64,000 nucleotides of DNA from Candidatus Fraserbacteria bacterium. Lineage in GTDB: Bacteria > Bipolaricaulota > Bipolaricaulia > RBG-16-55-9 > JAJCYT01. The stretch spans positions 1 through 64,000 of the forward strand of contig JAJCYT010000017.1 of assembly GCA_029262795.1 (NCBI GenBank), given 5' to 3'. Of this stretch, positions 59,579-64,000 are shown in pieces. The stretch's first letter is position 1; each line of letters starts with the position of its first letter. The notes beneath the pieces were generated by a model. That model was given only the letters and a program-made list of their open reading frames with translations, ran no database searches and was not told the DNA's origin. The position numbers and the translations under genes were made by a program.

Positions 59579-60589
59579 ATGAGTGTCGCTGAAAAAGTGG
59601 CTGAGCCTCTGTTGGTACTAACGCGCAAGGACATTGCTCAGTTGATGGTTTTTAACGATTACGTGCTCGCCGTTGAAGATGCATTTCGGCTTTATGAAGA
59701 AGGCAAAGCGCTGTCTCCGGGTGTGCTGGACATTCATGGCGAGGGCGGTGCATTTCATGTCAAAGCCGCTGGGTTACCGTTGGAACGAACTTATGTGGCT
59801 GTGAAAGTGAATGGGAATTTTTCCGAAAACCGAAGCCTGCATGGCCTGCCCACCATTCAAGGCGCGATTACCTTATGTGATGCCACCAATGGAAGCCCGC
59901 TGGCCTTTATGGATTCAATGGAAGTCACCACCATGCGAACCGGCGCAGCCACGGCGGTTGCGGCCAAATATCTCGCTCGATCAGACTCAAAAGTGGCAAC
60001 CATTTGCGGTTGCGGAGAACAGGGGAAAATTCAACTCATCGCTTTGGAGCATTTTTTAATGCTTGAAAAAGTTTTTTCATTTGATCTCGATGAACAAAAA
60101 GCCAAGTCTTTTGCCGAGGAAATGTCTCAGGTGTTGAATCTCGAAGTGATTCCAACATCCAATCTTCAAGAAGCGACATTACAAAGCGATGCTGTTGTCA
60201 CCTGCACCACGTCACGACAGGCCTTTCTCAAGTCAGAAGATGTGAAGCCAGGAACATTTATCGCAGCCGTTGGTGCGGACAGTGATGATAAAAGTGAGCT
60301 TGCGCCAGATTTGATGGCGTCCAGCAAGGTGGTTGTGGACATTGTCGATCAGTGTGCACGAATTGGCGATTTACACCATGCACTTGATGCAGGCGCGATG
60401 GAGAAATTTGAAGTCTATGGAGAACTTGGTGAAATTGTAACCAAACGAAAATTGAATCGAAGCGCTCCTGATGACACCATCATTTTTGATTCTACAGGGA
60501 CAGCGCTACAGGATGTGGCTGCTGCCGCAGTGATCTACGAACGTGCTAAGCAAAAAGGGCTGGGGTATTTGTGTGATCTGGCTGGTTGA
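59579..60589 (+). CDS. Ornithine cyclodeaminase/mu-crystallin family protein
   Basis: 336 residues; AGGAAGG lies near the ATG. The NAD-binding site is VATICGCGEQGKIQLIALEH. MEVTTMRTGAATAVAAKYLA is the family signature, and GLPTIQGAITLCDATNGSPL supplies the pre-Rossmann domain. It could be ornithine cyclodeaminase, alanine dehydrogenase of the archaeal type or a ketimine reductase; no residue allows a choice. Following pepA by 29 bp suggests amino-acid catabolism. Confidence 0.9.
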   Translation: MSVAEKVAEPLLVLTRKDIAQLMVFNDYVLAVEDAFRLYEEGKALSPGVLDIHGEGGAFHVKAAGLPLERTYVAVKVNGNFSENRSLHGLPTIQGAITLCDATNGSPLAFMDSMEVTTMRTGAATAVAAKYLARSDSKVATICGCGEQGKIQLIALEHFLMLEKVFSFDLDEQKAKSFAEEMSQVLNLEVIPTSNLQEATLQSDAVVTCTTSRQAFLKSEDVKPGTFIAAVGADSDDKSELAPDLMASSKVVVDIVDQCARIGDLHHALDAGAMEKFEVYGELGEIVTKRKLNRSAPDDTIIFDSTGTALQDVAAAAVIYERAKQKGLGYLCDLAG

Positions 60590-60680
60590 GGTTTGATGTC
60601 GCTATATGATTATGGGATTCTATAATTCAATAAGTCTATGAAATTGGTTTGTAGAATTTCAGATCACTCAAGGAGGTCAG

Positions 60681-61004
60681 ATGTATTTTTGCAATTATGA
60701 AGAACGCGAAACCAAGGAGCTTTTTCCTGGGATCAGGGCCAAAACATTTTGGGGAGACAACATGCTGTTGTCCGTGCTGGAGATGGACCCGCACGTTGTG
60801 GTGCCGCTTCACAGTCACCCACACGAACAAAGTGGCACGGTGTATGAGGGCGAGTTTGAAATGACCATTGGTGGCGAAACCAAAACCATGAAGCCCGGCG
60901 ACACCTACATCATCCCAGGCGGGGTGGAACACACTGTCACCATTGGCGATAAAACCGTCAAAGCGTTGGATATTTTCAGTCCGGTGCGCGAAGAATACAA
61001 ATAA
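60681..61004 (+). CDS. Small cupin-domain protein
   Basis: 107 residues; AAGGAGG lies before the ATG. Cupin motif 1 is VVPLHSHPHEQSGTVYEGEF and motif 2 is YIIPGGVEHTVTIGD. Three His and the Glu would bind one metal. Single-domain cupins of this size act as dioxygenases, isomerases or ligand-binding proteins; no substrate can be given. A perfect hairpin terminator follows, shared with msrB. Confidence 0.9.
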   Translation: MYFCNYEERETKELFPGIRAKTFWGDNMLLSVLEMDPHVVVPLHSHPHEQSGTVYEGEFEMTIGGETKTMKPGDTYIIPGGVEHTVTIGDKTVKALDIFSPVREEYK

Positions 61005-61020
61005 TTTTGAGTTGGGAAAA

Positions 61021-61050
61021 AAAGAGGGACACGCTGTAGTGTCCCTCTTT
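61021..61050. terminator. Bidirectional terminator between cupin and msrB
   Basis: AAAGAGGGACAC (61021-61032) pairs perfectly with GTGTCCCTCTTT (61039-61050) around GCTGTA, with A/T runs on both sides. Confidence 0.95.
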
Positions 61051-61051
61051 T

Positions 61052-61459
61052 TTATTCAGATGGTTCTTCTTTTTGAAACTTCAAGGCGGCGGAATTGATG
61101 CAATAGCGTTCGCCACTAGGGTTTGGCCCATCAGGGAAAACGTGGCCCAGATGGGCATCACAGGATGCACAGCTCACTTCGATGCGACGCATTCCTAGAC
61201 TGAGATCTTCCTCCTGATGAACATTGTCCTTGTTCACAGCATCCCAAAAGCTAGGCCAGCCGGAGCCGGAATCGTACTTTTGTTCGGAACTGAACAACGC
61301 TGCACCACAGCAGATGCAATGGTACATGCCATCTTCTTTATAAGTGTTGTACTCACCCGTAAACGGTGCTTCAGTGCCCTTGTTGCGGGTGACATGATAT
61401 TGTTCAGGCGTGAGTTCCTGTTGCCATTGTTCTTCTGTTTTTTGAATTTTTTCTACCAT
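61052..61459 (-). CDS. msrB: Peptide-methionine (R)-S-oxide reductase
   Basis: 135 residues, family-typical. Zinc is bound by the two Cys pairs in CICCGAAL and [15 protein letters not shown]. The catalytic Cys is in [22 protein letters not shown] is the substrate-binding strand. It repairs R-methionine sulfoxide in proteins in the cytoplasm. Convergent with the cupin gene. Confidence 0.97.
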   Translation of the reverse strand: MVEKIQKTEEQWQQELTPEQYHVTRNKGTEAPFTGEYNTYKEDGMYHCICCGAALFSSEQKYDSGSGWPSFWDAVNKDNVHQEEDLSLGMRRIEVSCASCDAHLGHVFPDGPNPSGERYCINSAALKFQKEEPSE

Positions 61460-61499
61460 AAGTAAAGAATATCAGCGAATTGAGGATGATTCCAATTCA

Positions 61500-62684
61500 T
61501 CAACCGCTACTGACCACAGATTCTGCATCCAGTACGGCGGGCACAATGTAATTTGTGATCATGGACTGAGCCGAGCGAGGCGCACCGTTGTAGTTTTCGC
61601 CGGTGACCGTGACCACCATATCAAAGTGTCGAATTACAAAAATGTGTTGACCACCCCAACCGGAGGTGTAATCAATGTCCGAAGGATTAGGTGTATGACC
61701 ACTCACGCCGGATAAAGGCATCATCCACCACTGGAATCCGTAAGCGCCAGCACCACGAGGCACAAACGAACTGGTGGACTGGTTGAGCCATTCCTTTGTC
61801 ACAATCTGCTGTCCTTCCCACATGCCGTCGTTGAGGACCATGAGCCCGATCTTCATCATATCGCGAGGCGTAAGGAAAGAGCCCCAACCTGTATTAAAAA
61901 TGTCTTCTGGCCCTTCTTCCCAATCGAAGTTGGTGATGCCCAACGGCCCGAACAAATTTTCTACCGCAAACTCGACTGTATTCAGTCCTGTGGTGTTTCG
62001 GATGATGCCGGAGAGCAACATGGTGGCTCCACTGTTGTAACGATAAAACGTGCCAGGGGCAGTCGCCATTGGCAGATCGAGCATGTGTTTCATCCAGTCC
62101 GGACTGGCAAACAGATGCGTGGTGGGGTTGTTGGGCGTGGTGTAGCGGGTGGAATGTTCGTTCCAATCAAAGCCAGCGCGCATGGTGAGCACATCTTCGA
62201 GCGTGATGGCTTCTTTGCGATCATCATAATTAAGGATATCGCTGCGCTCGTATTCTGGGAAAAAGTCCAACAGCTTTTGATCCAGGCTTTGAATATGCCC
62301 CTGTTCCATCGCGATCCCAATCAACATGGAGGTGATGCTCTTGGTCGTGGAATACATGCGATGCGGGATTGTGCCGTCATAATCACGGAAATATTTTTCC
62401 ATCACCATTTGGCCATCCCGGGAAATCAACAGACTGTCCACCAATCCCCACAACCCACGTTCAATTTCATCGACCAGCTGATTCAAACGACTTTCATCGA
62501 TGTTTTGATCAGCAGGCGAAACCGTTTCCTCAAAGTTCAGTTGAGCAAACTGAACCGGCGGACTGGTGGTGGCTTCAGCCGTTTCCGTGTTTGATGCAGT
62601 AGGTGTGGAATTATCACAAGCAGTTAGCCCAAAGACAGCGACCAACAGCAAACAAAAAAAGATAGAGACTTTAGAAAAACCCAT
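61500..62684 (-). CDS. Serine beta-lactamase-like (class C/esterase) lipoprotein
   Basis: 394 residues from ATG (MGFSKVSIFFCLLLVAVFGL) with GAGGGG upstream. Lipobox LTACDN sets a lipid anchor. The SxxK nucleophile is in MYSTTKSITSMLIGIAM, the YxN-type motif is FYRYNSGATML, and a distal segment SGWGGQHIFVIRH occupies the place of the KTG box. Members include penicillin-binding-like esterases and D-aminopeptidases; beta-lactam hydrolysis is not implied. An S/T-rich linker (NSTPTASNTETAEATTS) follows the Cys. Periplasmic side of a membrane. Confidence 0.9.
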   Translation of the reverse strand: MGFSKVSIFFCLLLVAVFGLTACDNSTPTASNTETAEATTSPPVQFAQLNFEETVSPADQNIDESRLNQLVDEIERGLWGLVDSLLISRDGQMVMEKYFRDYDGTIPHRMYSTTKSITSMLIGIAMEQGHIQSLDQKLLDFFPEYERSDILNYDDRKEAITLEDVLTMRAGFDWNEHSTRYTTPNNPTTHLFASPDWMKHMLDLPMATAPGTFYRYNSGATMLLSGIIRNTTGLNTVEFAVENLFGPLGITNFDWEEGPEDIFNTGWGSFLTPRDMMKIGLMVLNDGMWEGQQIVTKEWLNQSTSSFVPRGAGAYGFQWWMMPLSGVSGHTPNPSDIDYTSGWGGQHIFVIRHFDMVVTVTGENYNGAPRSAQSMITNYIVPAVLDAESVVSSG

Positions 62685-62792
62685 GCAGTCACCCCTCATG
62701 GCAGATTGAAGTCATTCTAGCACGGGGTTCTTGAGGGATGACAAAAGAGCATCAATGTTGATGTCTTTTTGTGGGGCTGAATATTTTTGGAA

Positions 62793-63701
62793 TTAAATGT
62801 TGATGAGCAAAATGAAGATTGGAACCACGGCGGCCATCGTTGCTAGAGATTGGCCGAATTGGTTGAGGATGAAAAGTTCGTGCCGTTCGATGACGGCTTG
62901 AGCTTCTTCTGGTCTGATGTTGACATTGCTGTCGCTGTCGCTGACTTCGGACAGCCAGTTGAATGCAAGTTCTACGGCGGCATCTAAATTGCCTTGTTGT
63001 GCATGAGCCAATAGTTCATCGTTGGATGCTTCGCTTGGAGCACCGCAAATGGAAAATTCACCCGCTTCGATGCTGACACGATCGAACACCAGTGCCATAA
63101 ACGCCGCCCATCGCAATTCAAGAGATTTGCCTTCCACGGCAAGGGAAGACAAGGTTTCGCACGGGGCTTCTCCTAGGAGGATTTGATCATTTTCAATTTC
63201 TGGCAAACTGCTAAATACCAACTCAAAGAACATGGTGATGAAGGTGGAAAACGCAAGGACCACTCGCACAGGCTGTTTTGATCCAGGGATGATGATGTTT
63301 TCTCCCAGCGTTTTGTCCTGGCCTCCGAGTAAACCCAACAAAAACGAGCTATCCTGTTCTTCTTGGTTCCCCTCCAAGAAAACAAACGAACATTGGGTCA
63401 GAATCAAGACACGGCGAACTTCATCTGCGGTGCGAAGTTGGCCCATGTTGTTCAGCCACAACTGATTTGGAATATCTTCCAACGTGGGTTCAGTGGCACA
63501 GATTTCGGCAATTTCAGGATCATCCAGTGGGTTTTGCGATTCCAAATTCTGAAACGCAACCGCTTCGGCAATGGCACGCGCCATTTGAATTTCTGGCAAA
63601 TGGTCAATCAAGTCACCTTGGGCGAAGCCCCAGAAGTTTACAAACAATAGCCCAACAACCACAGACAGCAACATCGTTCGCTTCATCATTGATTTTAACA
63701 C
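62793..63701 (-). CDS. Secreted hypothetical protein
   Basis: 302 residues from a GTG that follows AGGAGG by 5 bp; a 29-codon extension upstream lacks a signal peptide. The leader KRTMLLSVVVGLLFVNFWGF ends near AQGDL. The mature part is mostly helical with five Cys (IAEICATEP, LTQCSFVF, APCETLS, SICGAP) and an alpha-helical hydrophobic tail (LATMAAVVPIFILLINI) that may be a C-terminal membrane anchor. No family is recognised. It is followed leftward by the beta-lactamase-like gene after 108 bp. Confidence 0.68.
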   Translation of the reverse strand: MLKSMMKRTMLLSVVVGLLFVNFWGFAQGDLIDHLPEIQMARAIAEAVAFQNLESQNPLDDPEIAEICATEPTLEDIPNQLWLNNMGQLRTADEVRRVLILTQCSFVFLEGNQEEQDSSFLLGLLGGQDKTLGENIIIPGSKQPVRVVLAFSTFITMFFELVFSSLPEIENDQILLGEAPCETLSSLAVEGKSLELRWAAFMALVFDRVSIEAGEFSICGAPSEASNDELLAHAQQGNLDAAVELAFNWLSEVSDSDSNVNIRPEEAQAVIERHELFILNQFGQSLATMAAVVPIFILLINI

Positions 63702-63771
63702 AACAACCTCCTGTAGTTCTCGGACTGTTTGAGATGCATTCAACAGTTTAACACTTTTTAATATTTGTTTG

Positions 63772-64000
63772 TTAGAACGATCCTTCACGTGGCAAGTAGG
63801 GTTCTTCCAGATACGTACATTCCTCTTTAGATAATTTCACATCCAGCGAAGCAACACCATCTTCGATATGAGAAATTTTTGTTGCGCCGATAATAGGTGA
63901 AGAAATACCAGGTTGATGTAGCACCCAGGCCAGCGCGATTTGGGCGGCGGGCACGCCTTTCTTTTCAGCCAGTTCGAGGACGCGATCAACAATGACAAAA
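63772..64000 (-). CDS. Aldo/keto reductase, C-terminal end (5' part outside window)
   Basis: The last 75 residues of a minus-strand gene that starts beyond the right edge. AAQIALAWVLHQPGISSPII followed by GATKISHIEDGVASLDVKLS is the conserved end of aldo/keto reductases, where the segment contacts NADPH. The end PYLPREGSF is compatible with the YajO/YhdN-like groups. Function is limited to carbonyl reduction in general; the active-site residues lie outside. Confidence 0.85.
   Translation of the reverse strand, partial: FVIVDRVLELAEKKGVPAAQIALAWVLHQPGISSPIIGATKISHIEDGVASLDVKLSKEECTYLEEPYLPREGSF

Noticed and set aside
61500..62684. Class C beta-lactamase conferring resistance
   Set aside because: The SxxK motif is shared with esterases and D-aminopeptidases; the KTG box is not clear, so only a family-level call is made.
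1..64000. tRNA, rRNA, riboswitch or transposase genes
   Set aside because: I looked for tRNA T-arm patterns, transposase DDE motifs, terminal inverted repeats and long conserved leaders and found none that hold up.

Overview
This is a moderate-GC bacterial chromosome window with about 60 genes. I saw no rRNA, tRNA, CRISPR array or phage module. The organism looks like an uncultured Gram-negative-type heterotroph. Evidence for that is lipoprotein signals, Tat-type leaders, an extracytoplasmic beta-propeller repertoire, citrate synthase, MsrB and a diiron oxygenase-like protein. A dockerin-like EF-hand module (DxNxNxxxDDxE followed by a conserved AIQxWILG helix) recurs in eight proteins. One large protein also ends in a FlgD/T9SS-like tail. 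From memory, that pairing is seen in candidate phyla such as Bipolaricaulota (Acetothermia). I treat this only as a suggestion; the window has no marker gene that fixes the phylum.

Layout. 1-11374 (minus strand) is an array of ten paralogous secreted proteins. They share a 5' leader and signal peptide but carry different C-terminal halves: NHL propellers, an FG-GAP/VCBS propeller, or an unusual C-x4-C repeat. 11815-15097 (plus) is a two-gene unit of a secreted HELGH metalloprotease and a propeller. 15180-20393 holds a PKD lipoprotein, a YugP-like membrane protease and a 1073-residue PKD/dockerin-like/FlgD-tail protein. 20554-30204 is a mixed housekeeping and accessory stretch: ABC membrane domain, flavin amine oxidase, RibD/DHFR-like reductase, frameshifted CPA2 antiporter, beta-carbonic anhydrase, NTF2-like protein, GNAT, a tandem pair of small membrane proteins, and a subtilase. 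30350-32219 looks like an insertion: a HicA-like remnant abutting a 40-bp copy of lysC, then a DHA2 transporter.

32461-42870 contains an HdeD-LRAT fusion, aspartokinase, several secreted propeller/LTD proteins, and GMP reductase. 43234-46518 (plus) is the most interesting operon. It has an orphan HcrB-like FAD/[4Fe-4S] subunit, an HTH-GNAT fusion, a PaaA-like diiron protein and an unknown helical partner, behind GGTWACC palindromes. 46614-52921 has a Tat-type sulfatase, a HIT protein, two alpha/beta hydrolases and several very small genes with good ribosome sites. 52923-54808 is citrate synthase followed by a CysQ-like phosphatase. 54978-57954 is a tightly coupled esterase/M20/APH cluster. 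The right end carries pepA, an ornithine cyclodeaminase-family gene, a cupin, msrB, a serine beta-lactamase-like lipoprotein, a secreted hypothetical, and the end of an aldo/keto reductase.
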